Shown one piece after another: positions 44,320 through 56,319 of a DNA stretch of 64,000 nucleotides. Positions within the stretch are counted from its first letter, which is position 1. Each line of letters begins with the position of its first letter. This DNA is from Larix kaempferi. Taxonomy: Eukaryota > Streptophyta > Pinopsida > Pinales > Pinaceae. The stretch is taken from the NCBI GenBank assembly GCA_027924585.1, contig BSBM01000646.1:741501-805500 (forward strand). Reading direction: 5' to 3'. The translations under genes were made by a program, and so were the position numbers. Under the pieces are notes generated by a model. It saw nothing but the letters and a program-made list of their open reading frames with translations. It did no database searches and had not been told where the DNA came from.

Positions 44320-47105
44320 AGATGTGGAAATTGATGCTGAATATGAAGGAGTGGTTCCCATGTAGCATCCTTTGGTTGCATTCCGTGCAACTGAATTAAT
44401 ACCCCTGTGATAGATCAAGAGAGAAGATGGCGAGTGCACTTATTGCGGATGGCCTCTGGCTCCAAAAGGATGGATCCTTCATTATCCAGTTCTGGTAAAA
44501 TAGTTTGTCTTCTGATGTTGGTGCCAAGAAATTTCGTCAGAAAAGAGACATGAAATACTGGGTGAATGCAGGAAGAAGGAGGAAGTTCCAATTTATAAGA
44601 AACGAACCCAATATTCTAAAGAACCTTATAGGGCCCATAGAACTTTGGAGCGAGCTTATGATGCCCTTTGAGTTTCAGGGAGGATTGCTTGGAAGGTTGT
44701 AGACAAAGAAAAACCATATCAACTGCTTGAAAAGTGCGCTTAGAACGGTGTTGATCGGTTTGTTGTTGCATTCGAATTATTGCCATGTGAAGATTGTCCT
44801 GCAAAATGCGAAGAATCTGATTGCGGTTCCAAATAACCGAGTCAATTTCCTGAACTGGTGAACTGCTGAGGATGTATGGAAGAAGAACTGGCAGCGCCTG
44901 ACCATAGATTTCTTCCTATGAAGTCATTTTAGATGCAGTATTGTACCACCGGAGCCCTTCATTGAAATCCATAGAAATATATGTCCAAATCCGTGTAGGG
45001 ATGGGCAAGGGTTTGAGAAATCCCAGAAGGAGTGTCGTTTCACCCTTGTTGACCTGGAAAGGATCACATTCAACCACCATCTGTTGAAGTGTCATGTTCA
45101 TGCCCTGCCAAAAGAAGTTACACTGTTCTCGCTCATACGATTTGAGTAACCCAGAGTGCCCTGCTGATGGAGAATCATGGAGTTCATAGAAGACATAGCC
45201 CTATTGAACATATTGAAACCAGTTTGGAACTGGCATAGAAATAACTAAAAGAGAAACTTGGTCATCAAATGTGCGAAAAGAGCATCCGCCACCAGATTGT
45301 CCTTTCCATTCTTGTAAGTGATCTCATAGGAATAACCCATGAGTTTGCTAACCCATTTCGGTTGTGCTGGGGAGGAGACCTGTTGTTCCAGGAAATGTTT
45401 TAGACTCTGGCGATTAGTCTTGATGCATAAATAATCCCCGAATAGGTATGGATTCCACTTCTGTAATGCATGAAAAATAGACATCATTTCCTTCTCAGAT
45501 GCAGAGGCGGCTAAATTCTTACCGAAAAGGTCTCTTGAAGGCAATAATCCCACTGGTTCAACAAAGACACCTTCATATCTATCCAAAATGTGTTGTATAT
45601 CCAAGGGAGTAGTGGAGACTGTTGACGGGTGCATCTGAATGGAATGGAGCTGAGCGATGACACCATGTGAATTCTTCTTAATGATATTTTCTAGGTGATG
45701 TGAACTGATGATGTTGAGAGACCCTAGTTGTAATACCGTAAATGTGTGTTTTTTCCCGTTGACTGAAAATTGCATCCAAAGTTCAGCAGAATCCCATAAG
45801 ATGGGGCCAAGTGTGTGTAACCATTGAGTGCCCAAAACCACATCACATCCTCCTAAGGACAAGGCAAACATGTCAGAGTACAGGTTATAATATTCCATAG
45901 ATATACACACATAGCGACACTTCCCCTTGCAAGGTAAGGTTCCCCCATTGGCAATCATGACTTCAAAGTTGGAGCAAGGGTGGACAAAACAATCATCCTG
46001 TTTGGCGATCCGAGGGTCAATGAAGTTATGAGTGCTACCAAAATCAATGATTTTTAAGAGGGAGCTTCTTTAAGTAACCCCTGACCCGCATTGTTTGTGG
46101 GGTGGTGACTCCGGCTAAAGCATGGAGAGATATCTATGGGTGCTCATCTGGAGACGAAGGGTCAACAGGCGGCTGCTGAATGTCAACCTGATCATCTATT
46201 GTATCTGGACCTTGTTCTCCAAGTTTATAGGAAGGTGGAGAATCCACATCCAAGAGATAGAGTTGTTGATCAACAGATCTATGTCCCCAAGTGAATTTCT
46301 CATCACAATTATAACAAAGCTCTTTTTCTCTATGTGCCCACATTTCTTCTTCAGACAAATGCTTGATAGGATTTGGGCGAGGAGCTGGCGTGATGGAAGT
46401 TCGTTGGGAAACCATATTTCTGAATGGAACAAAAGTGGATTTGGAGCATTGTTGGGATGTGATCTTGTTCTCTGCCAACTTAACCAACCCTAGGAATTCC
46501 ATCATTGTGTTGGGACAGAATATTTTAACCTCTGAGCGGATTTCATCCTTGACACCACTGATAAAACAACTCCTGTATAATTCATCAGACAATCCTTCTA
46601 TGTGAATGGCCAATTTCTCAAATTTTGTCAGATACTCGCTCACAGTGCTAATTTGGCGAAGTTTAGTGAGTGCTCCTGTGAAGTCATCAAAAGCACTAGG
46701 ATCAAAACGTTGCAAAAGGAGTTGGAAAAAATCTGTCCATTTTGGCTTGTCGTGAGCCTTGATGTACTAACAGTACCATTGAAGGGATTCTTGTTCCAAA
46801 TGAAAGGATGCGAGTGGAACTTTGTGGAAATCAAAAGTATTATGCAGAATGAAATATTGTTCTGCCTGGTATATCCATCTAGTCGAATCATTACCATTGA
46901 AGCGAGGAAAATCAAGCTTCGTCCCACGAAAATTGCTGGAAGAAGAGAACCCAATGTCTGTAGAAGATTATGGCTGTCATTTATTGTTCATGGTTGAATG
47001 CTGAAGATGGAGGTTGAGAAATTTTTCATCCAAACCTTGGAGTTTGTTTTTGAGGGTTGCAAGCTCTTCCTCCATGATTTGTGCTCCTGCACGGGTGACA
47101 ACCAT
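44320..47105 (-). pseudogene. A3 polyprotein: gag-protease-(RT deleted)-RNase H tail-integrase remnants
   Basis: Starts MVVTRAGAQIMEEEL at 47105, aligned with A1. Gag blocks follow (FPRFNGND, SFISG-like region, LCYNCDEKFTWGHRS with the last knuckle Cys changed to Ser), a stop at 46134, and a protease active site altered from DSGS to DFGS by changes at ~46045-46060. SLGGCDVVLGTQWL and SRDLFGKN lead straight into LAASASEKEMMSIFHAL, the shared RT deletion. The integrase zinc region has ECDPFQVNKGE (second Cys is Phe) and the join ISMDFNEGLRWYNTAS. After that this copy keeps an integrase C-terminal part (APKFYGPYKVL, then HPVFHVSFLTKFLG in another frame) and a chromodomain-like QPKDATWEP. It is clearly dead. 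Confidence 0.85.
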
Positions 47106-47883
47106 AACCAGGAGTTTCTTTTTTGTGAATGGGTAGAAAAGCACAAACATAAGCTTCTTTAGTAAAGGGAAATTTGGATTTGGGAAAAAATATGATGGGT
47201 AATTGGGGTTTGACTATGTTTTGGACACTTTCTGATGGACAGGGAAGCAGAAAATGGGGATTTCAGAAGCGGGGTGAAAGAATGGAAAAAATTTTCAAAG
47301 AGGGACAAAGAAGCAGAAATAAGAAATGAACATTGTGGCAAAATTCGAAGGCGATTGGGTGAAAAACGAATAAGTTATGGCAAACCCTAAAAATAGAAAA
47401 ATGGGGGATTTCTGGCTTCGGGAAGTGGAATTTGGGATAGGGTCCTCAGGAATGAAAAATGCAGAATGGGAGTGCAAGGATGTCAGTGAAGTTTCAAGGG
47501 AAACGAAGTGAAAACAAAGAAGATATAGCGAAAAAACAAAAATTTATACTTTGCATATTGAGGCAATACCCCTCACTCCATGGCTCAGGTAAAACTGATA
47601 ACTGCGTTGCCACAAACAACAGCTCTTGGTTTACCTCACGGGTGGGAACTAGTCAATCAGATATGGGTTGTTGCCCTTTTAGCTAGCAGGTCCTCTCAAT
47701 GGGCCAGCTACTTCAGGGTTCCTGTGGTACTCCTCACAATGAGTTTTAGGGCTTATGCCCAAGTACTTCCCATAGGTAAGTGGATAGGGATTATTCCTGG
47801 ATCCGAACTTGCAATTAATAGGAACAAATATAGATGCAAAATTTTTTTTGGCGGAAATTCCACCCAACGAGCCCAAGAAAGTG
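47106..47883 (-). other. A3 untranslated leader
   Basis: ~780 bp, homologous to the A1 and A2 leaders but lacking ~220 bp near the middle, where the repeated ggatctg pieces lie in the other copies. Confidence 0.55.
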
Positions 47884-47894
47884 CTCTGATACCA
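47884..47894 (-). other. A3 primer-binding site
   Basis: The plus strand reads ctctgatacca, giving TGGTATCAGAG on the element strand, 2 nt inside the 5' LTR. Confidence 0.88.
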
Positions 47895-47896
47895 TA

Positions 47897-48302
47897 TGTG
47901 AGGAACCTGCAACAAATAATTGATAAAATGCATGATACATTAGAACACAGAATATTTTTATTGATAGCGGGCCACTTCGATGGGGAAACCTCCTTTGAGC
48001 AAGATCAATACAAATAACTTCTCAGTGCCTTCATTGGCCTCAACACACACTTATATACTAAGTCTATGTGCCAATACTATGGATCAATACCATGGAACAT
48101 ATAATACTACGGGACGACTTACAAAGCATATGCGTCCAATACTATGGATCAATACCATGGAACAGATAATACTACGGGATAATACAAACTAAGGATCAAC
48201 ACCATGGAACATGTAATACTATGGGATGAATTACAAAGCATATGCGTCCAACAACAATATACTAACAAACTTAAAGAGAAGGGTTGACATAGGTTCCTAA
48301 CA
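47897..48302 (-). repeat. A3 5' LTR (right copy)
   Basis: 406 bp, near-identical partner of 43876-44280; followed by the duplicated target atatc. Confidence 0.9.
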
Positions 48303-48307
48303 ATATC

Positions 48308-48640
48308 ATTCGAGATTTCACTCTAGAAGCTTCTTGAAAACCTAAATTTTGCTAGTAGGGAGATAAACACGGTTTGTAGTGGAGAAACGTGCACAAGAAT
48401 GGGTTGACGCGGGTTGCTTTGAAGACAAGATGCATCATCGACGCAGGCTTCCAGTGAGACATACTGTGTCGATGGGGTTTCGATGCTGGTTGTTAGTGAA
48501 AAAAGGCGTGTCAACGTTACAAAATAAGCAAATTTGCGGAGCAAGGCAGTCAAAGATCATTCACCATTAAAGTGACTTCAGGAATCAAGGAAACACAAGG
48601 TTACAGCGTTTTGTACTACTGACGAAAATTATGTGTAACA
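48308..48640 (-). repeat. Element C 5' LTR, second part
   Basis: Resumes at attcgagatttcactctag, matching the left LTR from ~37505 to its end (ATGTGTAACA). The two halves together give 988 bp, the length of the left LTR. Confidence 0.88.
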
Positions 48641-48784
48641 CTTGCTTGATCTTTAATTTGACGTACAACCTTTCTTGATCTTTGACATCAATGACAACCT
48701 TGTTCAATAGTTTATATACAACTTTGAAAAATATGACTATATAACTGTTGTTTTACACACACATACCCACACAACACGCCACAT

Positions 48785-49050
48785 AGAGGATCCTTTTAGT
48801 GGCGGTTTTAGCTTGCAGCGGTCTTGTTAAAACTTCCTCCAAAAGTTATTTTAGGTCTTTGGGCGTGGTTTTTAAACCCCCCCAAAAGACATGAAAATTG
48901 GACTTTTGGGGGGAGTTTAGAAAGACCCCCTAAAGGTATTTTTAAAGGCAACTTTTAAAACCCCCCCCAAAAGTCATGAGAATTAGATTTTAGGGGGAGG
49001 TTGTTTAAAAACCAACCCCAAACGTTCAATTCTCAAGACTTTTCAGGGGG
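48785..49050. repeat. Palindromic satellite-like array 2, left part
   Basis: Same unit as array 1: ttaaacccccccaaaagacatg, ...cccccccaaaagtcatgagaa, then caattctcaagacttttcaggggg, where the LINE enters. The start ggatccttttagtggcggttt also resembles the start of array 1. Confidence 0.8.
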
Positions 49051-49569
49051 TTTTTTTTTTTTTTTAAGCAAAACAACATCATTCTATTATAGGTGGATCA
49101 AAATTACATTCAATCTTTTCCCATCCATTAGAGTGCTTAAATAGCCACCACTGAGATTACAAAATTGTTGCTTATCTTCATTCCCAAAACAAAAATTTAG
49201 ATCACCAGTATGATACTCAAGAACAGATCTACTGTAGATACACCCGTTACCAATAGAAGTCCCAAATCTACTATCCAAGCTAGAACTAACAAGGCCAAAA
49301 GAGTAAATCATCCCCATCATAATAACAGAATTACAAAAGAAGTGACCACAGTCGAAATAACAATTATAACAAGTTCCCAGAGAGGTAATCCGAGAGCAGG
49401 TAATCCAAAAAAGATTTGTGAAACATCAAACCAGAGTAAGATACAAGCCACAGCAGATTCCAACAAAGTCCCTGAATCATACTAGAGAACCTCACAGGCC
49501 CAAAAACAGAGAGTACCTTAATAAACAAAACACACGACAAGGCTGCCTCCAACCGTGAAAACCACAACA

Positions 49570-50579
49570 CCTCAGCTGGTCGATCCAACTTCATCCTCAA
49601 TGTGAATAACTGGCGAAGTAGCCTTTGCAGCAGCCTTTCCACGGATGTCGCGAACCTTCTGCTTCATCTCCTTGCTCGGCTTAGATAAGTAGTCAATACC
49701 TAGGTCACCGGCAATAGCATCTAACTTCATATGTATCCATTTGGATTCCTCAGCATGTTCTTTACAAAGTTCTTCCAATTTCTTCATCTGCTCTAAACAT
49801 ACCCGAATGTCCACCCTAGTACCCAGGGACTGGGCAATAATAGTTTTTGTAACCCAGAGCGTAACCACCGCTCAATTATAGAGAGCCATATGACCTCTGG
49901 TGTTACCAAGCTCCTGGACCCAGTTTGCCATCGCAACCACTTCAGGAGGAAGCTCTTGCTCACCCACAATTCTCCATAAATTACCTTCCAATTCCTCAAG
50001 CTCATTTTGTAAAGGATCCGGGAACAGGCGACGAAAGAAAACAGAAGTCATGGCCGCTCTCCACTGGTCTCTTCTCGGCCCAGTCTAAGCTAAACCCTCA
50101 TGGTTCTGGTTACTAGTATCGCCCTGGCCATGATGACCCCTATGAGCAGGATGACCCCTCGGCGGCATACTCTCAACAACAGAACAAGCACAATTAGACA
50201 CACAAGAAAATAGCAAAGGATGCAGCACAACATAGACTTTCGCAGAATGGTGACAGAGACGAGGAGTGCCAACCCTATAGGGAGGATTTAAAGGTCGGGC
50301 ACTACTAACCACCATTAAATTCCTCATAATGAAATAAGCTCTGTCATACTTCCCCATGTCCTCAGGAGACGCCATGATCTTGAAACCCTGCTCCGTATCC
50401 TCACTTCTAAACGTGGGAGATCTGAAACCAATCACCATCCCACACTGATGATCACTATTCATCATGGCTTTCACGGGTGAACAACTCCTGTAAGGACAGG
50501 ACATTAGATTTCCAACACAATTCCCATAAGGCCTCCAGTTCTCTCTGCACATACGAATACCCCAACCTATATCCTCCAT
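49570..50579 (-). pseudogene. Open region 3' of the LINE RNase H, unknown
   Basis: A single frame of about 336 codons broken by a TAG near 50083 and a TGA near 49874, in the same frame as the RNase H region upstream and separated from it by one TAA at 50589. Features: a Cys-rich start (CRENW..CVGNLMSCPY), a Gly/His-rich linker (RGHPAHRGHHGQGD), then a mostly helical acidic region (LQNELEELEGNLWRIVGEQE; CLEQMKKLEELCKEHAEE). I do not recognise it. It may be a C-terminal extension of ORF2 or a third ORF. Its conservation of frame over 1 kb argues that it was translated. Confidence 0.45.
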
Positions 50580-50588
50580 CCCATCACA

Positions 50589-53500
50589 TTACTCCAAATG
50601 CCTGCTAGTAACATCATTCTTCCCATAAATGTCACTCTTCACAAATTGCATGCATTCATTCTGACACGTGCTTATCCTCATGTCAAGCTTCTCGCCATCC
50701 CATCCATCATTGACACATCTGGTAACCTGATTGGCGAGTGCGTCAGCCAGACAGTTGGCACTACGTCTTACATGGTGAAATGTGATCGCGGTCATCGTTG
50801 TAATGATATTTTCCAAACACGTCACCCTCCACGCTGGTGCAAGTTTAGCCGCTTGACTTCCATTCAGCAACCTGGTGGTGATCTGAATCAGCATTTTGGA
50901 GTCCCCCTCCACCTGTATACATCTGATGCCACATCTAACTGCCATGCATAACCCCTGTAGAAGATCCTCACACTTTGCCACATTATTGGTTTCAACACCC
51001 AAGTGTCCATAGTAGCTATAATGAACATTTCCCCGGTAGTCCCGAATGACACCCTCGTATCCTGCGATACCTGGATTACCCTTCGAGGCTACGTTGAAGT
51101 TAAGTTTAAGCCACCCAGGACGAGGGGGAGACCAGGTCCCCGGACTCACCATGGATGGACGCCAAGCCTAAATGCTTCCAATATGATTAGGTAACGTCCG
51201 AATTCCCCAGAGAGATAGGATACTGCCTTCATTCACCGATAAGTTAAGATCTTGCTCTTTCCACATAGTTAATTGCATATTTCCCATAATTCCACGTCGG
51301 ATAAGATTCCATATGTCATTGCATTGTTGAATTTTTCTTGTAAAAATGCGTCTGTTTCGCTCTTTCCAAACTTCCCAAACAAGAAAACTAGGGAAAAGAT
51401 CCCAGATTCTGTTGATAATTCTCCCCTGAAAGGGATCCTTCCTCCATCCTTTAATGGTTCCCACAGGGTCCGCATGAATTCTATCCGACATTCGAAAAAT
51501 CAAAGCTCCCTTATCCCATAGTTCAAAAGCGAAGCCACACTCATCAAGAAGATGACCATCCATTTCCCCATGTTTTCCAGAGAGAATGCAGTACGATGGT
51601 CCCTAAAATCCCCATTTCAAAATATTGTCCCAAGTCAAAAAAAAATTCTCAGCACCAGCTAGAGACAGAGGGTAATTTTGGGCCACAGCTTATTATCCCA
51701 CAGGCGTTTCCACATTTTTTCATTGATAGGATTATCATGCCCACCTTGAATATAATATGCATCCTTCATGGTGAACATCCCCTTCGGTCGGTGGCCCCAT
51801 CGTACGAGGTCCAATCCCGACTGAGATTTAATCATACGCTGTTGCGGGATTTTATGAATTTGTTTTCCGGTCTCCTCGTCATAGTTTTCCATCCACCAGT
51901 TGAAAGGTTTCCACAACCGAAACCCTTTATCATTAGGGTCCTCCATCCAATAATGAGCTATCATCTGCCAATTGTGGTTTATAGCAGGAGAATCAACAGG
52001 AATGTTATTTATCAAAGTTGACAGAGCTGGCTCTTGCTGCCAAGCATCATACCAAAAATTGGTTGATGTTCCTTGCCTGACTTCCCTGAAACAGTGTTTT
52101 CTTATCAGATTTCGTCCATTCCTTTCCATTTTCCAAATCTGAGATCCCTGATCTGGCTCGTCCATCTTGACCCAGTCATGTCTTTCCATTTCTAAAGCAT
52201 ACTTCTTCCCCCAAAAACCAGCCCACTGCTCATTAGTATGATTGAGCCACCGCCACCAAATCTTGGCTCCACACACTAAATTCATCTTCTCCTGATCACG
52301 GAGACCAAGTCCCCCTTCCTGTTTAGGTTTGCACAGAGTCTCCCAATCCACCAGGGCCATTTTTGATGCTCAGTATTGCCTCCCCAAAGAAAGGATCTTT
52401 GGATATCTCTGATCTCCCTAAGGATCGATTTTGGGGCTGATAAAATAGAAAAAAGATACAAAGGCAGAGATTGTAAGACACTTTTAATCAAAACCACTCT
52501 ACTCGGAAAGTTTAGAACCCGGAAGGTCTAGTTAGAGAGTTTCTCTCGCATATTACTTAGCAAGTCCTCCCATGACACCTTCTAAATAATTTTATCCGAG
52601 AGTGGAGCACCTAAATATTTGGTTGGAAGGGAGCTCTTGTTGAAACCCAGAGTCCTTAAAATGTTCCTTTGAGTAGTAGGGGGAGTATTGAAGAAAAAAA
52701 CGAGCGATTTATCCATATTCAAGGTTAGCCCTGACGCTTTTAAGAAGAGGTTTAAGGCATTTTTTATTTTTCTGGCTTCCTGAACCGAGGAGTGGCCCAT
52801 CAATAGAGTGTCGTCAACAAAATGCTGATGAGTGATAGCCTTGTCATATGGTGGAAAAGTAAGACCTTTAATTTTCTCTTGTTCAACCAAATGGTTAATA
52901 ATCCTACCAAGACCCTCCGTCATAATCACAAAGAGAAAGGGTGATAGAGGATCCCCTTAACGGATGCCCCTAGTTGGTTTAAAAATAGCCAAAGGATGCC
53001 CATTAATTAGAATGGAAAAGAACTCAGAGGAAGTCAGATTAGCAACCCATTTGATCCAAGTCTCACTGAAACCGAAGGAGTCCATTATCTCTTTCATATA
53101 ATTCCAGCTAAGTTTATCATAAGCTTTCGATAGATCTAACTTCTGAAGCATCCTGACCTTTTTAGTACTCTTAAGGGAATGTAAGACTTCCTGAGCAAGG
53201 ATAATACCATCCAAGATCTGTCTTCCTTCCACAAATCCTGTCTGTTCTATGGAAATCAAAGATGGGAGGATGGGTTTAAGTCTATTGGCCAGGACTTTTG
53301 TAATGAGTTTATAAATGATATTACATAACAATATGGGTCTGAACAACTCAACTCTTTTAGTCCCTGGATTTTTCGGGATCAGGGTAAGAAAGATGGAATT
53401 TAAAGCAGGGAGAACCCCTTTCATTTGTCTCGATTCTTCCACCACCTTCCATACTTCAAATTTGATCAAGTCCCATAAATGGTGGAAAAAATTAGCCGTA

Positions 53501-54906
53501 AAACCATCAGGCCCAGGGGATTTACCATCCTCCAGTTGATTGATCACATCCTCAACCTCCTGGAACTTAATAGGATGAATGAGTATCTCATTCTACTCAT
53601 TAGTTATGATTCGAGGAATTATATTCTTGATCTCCCTACAGGCAGCAGATCAATCAATCAGGGGCTCCGTCATCACATCCTTAAAGTGAGATAAGAGTTC
53701 CTTCTCAATATCCTCATGTGAATCCACAACAACTCCCTCATTAGTACAGAGCTTACAAATCTGATTCATATGTCTATTTTGTATGGTTGCTCTATGAAAG
53801 AACTTAGTGTTCTTGTCCCCATTCCTTAGCCATTGGTTTCTAGACTTATGTTTCCACAACAGTTCCTCCTGTTTATGTCTTTGATATAACTATTCAGATA
53901 AGTTCTTTTCCTCCCCATCCAACTCATCCATCAAGCCGATCCTCATGACACTTTCCTGAACCAGAGCCATCTTAACTTCAAACTCAGCAATATCAGCAAA
54001 AATGTCTCCAAAAACATCTTTGTTCCATCTCTTAATACTTTGTTTTAACAGTTTCAATTTTTGCTAGAAGCAGTACATTTTAGTCCCCTGAGGAGGAGAT
54101 GTACTCCTCCACCACTCCTCCACATTATTATGAAAGTCTTTATGGGTAAGCCAAAAAATTTCAAATCTGAAAGGCCTATTCATATTATTACCAATGTTAC
54201 TCCAGATGAGGGAGATTGGCCAATGATCAGAGCCAGAAGACGCAAGAGGACTGGAAGACAGAGTGCCTCCTAACAACATAATACTTTCCGACATAAAAAA
54301 TCTATCCAATCTAGATGCCACCAGGTGCTCCCCTCCACATCTGTTATTCCAAGTGAATCCATTGCTCCCCATAGCCACATCAATTAATTTACTGTTCTCA
54401 ATGAATTCATCGAATAAAGTGTTGTCCAGAGTAAGGATTCGCCTTCCCCCTTTCTTCTCGGCCAAAGATCTGATCAAGTTAAAATCTCCCCCCATAATCC
54501 AGTGCTTTCCTTCAAACATACTTATGAGCCAAGAAAGACTATTAATGAAATTCCGTTTCTCAAGGTGGATACTCGGCCCATACACATTAGTAATGATCCC
54601 CTTAACAGTGGTACCTAAAAGATGAAAAGAAGTCGATGGACTAAACTTAGTGGAAAGAAAGTCAGTAAGTATGACCAACCGGGGATCCCAGAGGATCGCC
54701 ACACCTCTTGACTGTCCAGCAGCATCCAGTGACATACACTTACAATTTTTCCATATGCTACGTGCATCCAGTTCCAACTGGGCCCCTGAACACTTAGTTT
54801 CTTGTAAAAAAACCACAACAGGTTTTTCTCTCATAATCTTACTTTTTAGAGTCTTCTGTTTACGAAGACCATTAGTCCCTCGAATGTTCCAGGAAATAAT
54901 TTTCAT
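50589..54906 (-). pseudogene. LINE ORF2: endonuclease, reverse transcriptase, zf-RVT region, RNase H
   Basis: Starts MKIISWNIRG (54906), the first strand of an apurinic-type endonuclease; VFLQETKCS, IMGGDFNLIRS and GSDHWPISL follow, with a TAG at 54061. RT motifs: GPDGFTANFF, LDLSKAYDKLSW (motif A with catalytic Asp), GIR-stop-GDPLSP (motif B, TAA at 52957 where Gln is expected), HFVDDTLLMG (motif C). The frame then shifts twice (near 52300 and 51600) through a zinc-binding linker with RRGIMGNMQ. RNase H reads LNFNVASKGNPG; the catalytic Asp normally found next to this motif is missing, apparently by a two-codon loss. ORF2 would nick the target and reverse-transcribe the LINE RNA. Confidence 0.88.
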
Positions 54907-54971
54907 CAAACACTGTATCTCACATATAGAAGAGCTTCCTGGATCATCGGATATTGGCCAGAATCTACCAA

Positions 54972-55232
54972 TCAAGCCCCAATTTCCCCTATGCATTCCC
55001 TATTAAATCTTCTTCCTTTCTTTAGTCCTCCTTCTTTAAATTTTCTCTTACTTTCCTTCAGTTTTAGAGGACTGATTCCCAAGCTAGGGGTAGGTTTTGT
55101 TTTAAGGATAGCATCTTTCAAAAGCTTCAGTTGAGTATCCAGAATGGAATGTACCTCAATGTTTTTACACGCCTCTTCCATACTATCCAGATCTAGTTCT
55201 CCCAGTTCCATCTCCTCCAACTCCTCCTCCAT
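54972..55232 (-). pseudogene. Acidic/basic tail between LINE ORF1 and ORF2
   Basis: An 86-codon frame with an acidic start (MEEELEEMELGELDLD) and a Lys-rich end. It probably continues ORF1 after frameshifts, as plant LINE ORF1 products often end in charged sequence. No domain seen. Confidence 0.4.
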
Positions 55233-55443
55233 CTGATCAGTCCCCAGAGTGTTCTTACTATCCTTTTAACTTTTGTAGTTGATCTTTGCTAAAATGGTAG
55301 GCTTATCAACAGTTTTACTTTTGTGTTTGGTCTCTGCTAAAATGGTAGGCTTATCAGCCTCTGTAATAGGGGGTTTCCATAGGTGTGGCATGAATATTAG
55401 GGCCTGTCATATCAAAGTCCAATGCCGCAAAGCTATTAGTACT

Positions 55444-56319
55444 CTATCCTTTTTTCTTCAAATCAGCACCATTATGTCTCCTTCCCGCTCTTCTATGACT
55501 AGTGATCTTAGTAAAGCCTTCAGTATCACGCTGATCCTGAGATTTACTTCCCAGGATCTCCTCAGGGAGATTCAGATGGCAGTCACGTGCTAGATGTCCA
55601 TGGGTATGACACCGTCAGCACCAAAATGGGATATGTTCATAATCAAGGTTTTGAAACCATTCAGACTCTTCCCAGTTTAATGTGATTCCTTCAGGCAGTG
55701 TTCTAGAAATATTCATATAAACACATATTCGAGCATACGATACATACCTTCCTTGCTTGGTTTGGTCTGAAATTTTCACAAAATGCCCTAGAGCTCCTCT
55801 GATAGCCTTAAGTATATTAGGGTCCCAGTATTCAGTAGGTAGTGAATATAGTTTGATCCACACCGGGGCTATAGACAGATCCTCCGTATCCGGGTTGAAG
55901 TGATCGTTCCACATTCGTAAAAAAAGCCCAGCTGAGTAGTAGAAATAGGGACCACCCTCGAATACTCTATCCTTGTCTTCCACATTAATAAAAACCACAG
56001 TAAAAAAGCCTTTCGATCCCAGCAAGAGGTAAAAATGCCCTTTCGGCTTCCAGGTTGAGTGAATCCACCATGTTAACGCTTTCTCAGAGGGCCATATACC
56101 CATGAATTTCCCTATTAACGCATGGTCTATCATATGCTGAATTTGTTCTTTAACGTTGCTTGGGTTCACCGATATTGCAGGAGTATTTGTCGACTTGGGA
56201 ATACAAACCCCCGTTCCCGCGTTCCCAGTTCCAGGGGCCGACAGCTCAACCTTGGTGTTGCAACCCTCTCCTCTAATTCCCTCTCCCTCCTGATGCACCT
56301 GCAGAATCTCTGCTGTCAT
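55444..56319 (-). pseudogene. LINE ORF1 (DUF4283-like RNA-binding region plus zinc knuckle)
   Basis: A frame of 291 codons broken by one TGA at 55615-55617. It includes ALIGKFMGIWPS, FFTVVFINVEDKDRVFEGGP, LFLRMW and VWIKLYSLPTEYW, the pattern of the plant ORF1 domain DUF4283, followed by a CX2CX4HX4C knuckle (C, stop, RCHTHGHLARDC). The TGA occupies a spacer position of the knuckle and would be a CGA-to-TGA change. ORF1 protein binds the LINE RNA. The Met at 56319 is the first in this frame; a start farther upstream is possible. Confidence 0.8.

Larger units (their letters stand above)
43876..48302 (-). mobile_element. Element A3: third family A copy, inserted in the element C LTR
   Basis: TSD atatc is perfect (43871-43875 and 48303-48307). 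LTRs: 43876-44280 and 47897-48302. 4427 bp in total. It has the same RT and integrase-core deletions as A1 and A2, but keeps an integrase C-terminal segment that A1 and A2 lack, and has a shorter leader (~780 bp). Frameshifts and stops are more numerous than in A1. Its position inside C dates it after C. Confidence 0.92.
36846..48640 (-). mobile_element. Element C: B-related gag-protease LTR element, interrupted by A3
   Basis: LTRs of 988 bp begin TGTTTGAGGAGTTTTCG and end TGTAACA. The left LTR is 36846-37833; the right one is split, 43221-43875 and 48308-48640. The flanking 5-mers cttgt and cttgc are read as an imperfect TSD. After removal of A3 the element is ~7.36 kb. It shares with B the PBS (TGGCGACTCCACTGGGG), a G-rich polypurine tract, the shortened zinc knuckle, the VDEG protease and patches of the 3' region, and it likewise has no RT, RNase H or integrase. 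Its gag N-terminus is missing and its coding region is expanded by short tandem repeats. Confidence 0.88.

Noticed and set aside
50598-55006. Plus-strand open frames across the LINE
   Set aside because: Antisense shadows of ORF1/ORF2; composition and positions follow the minus-strand genes.
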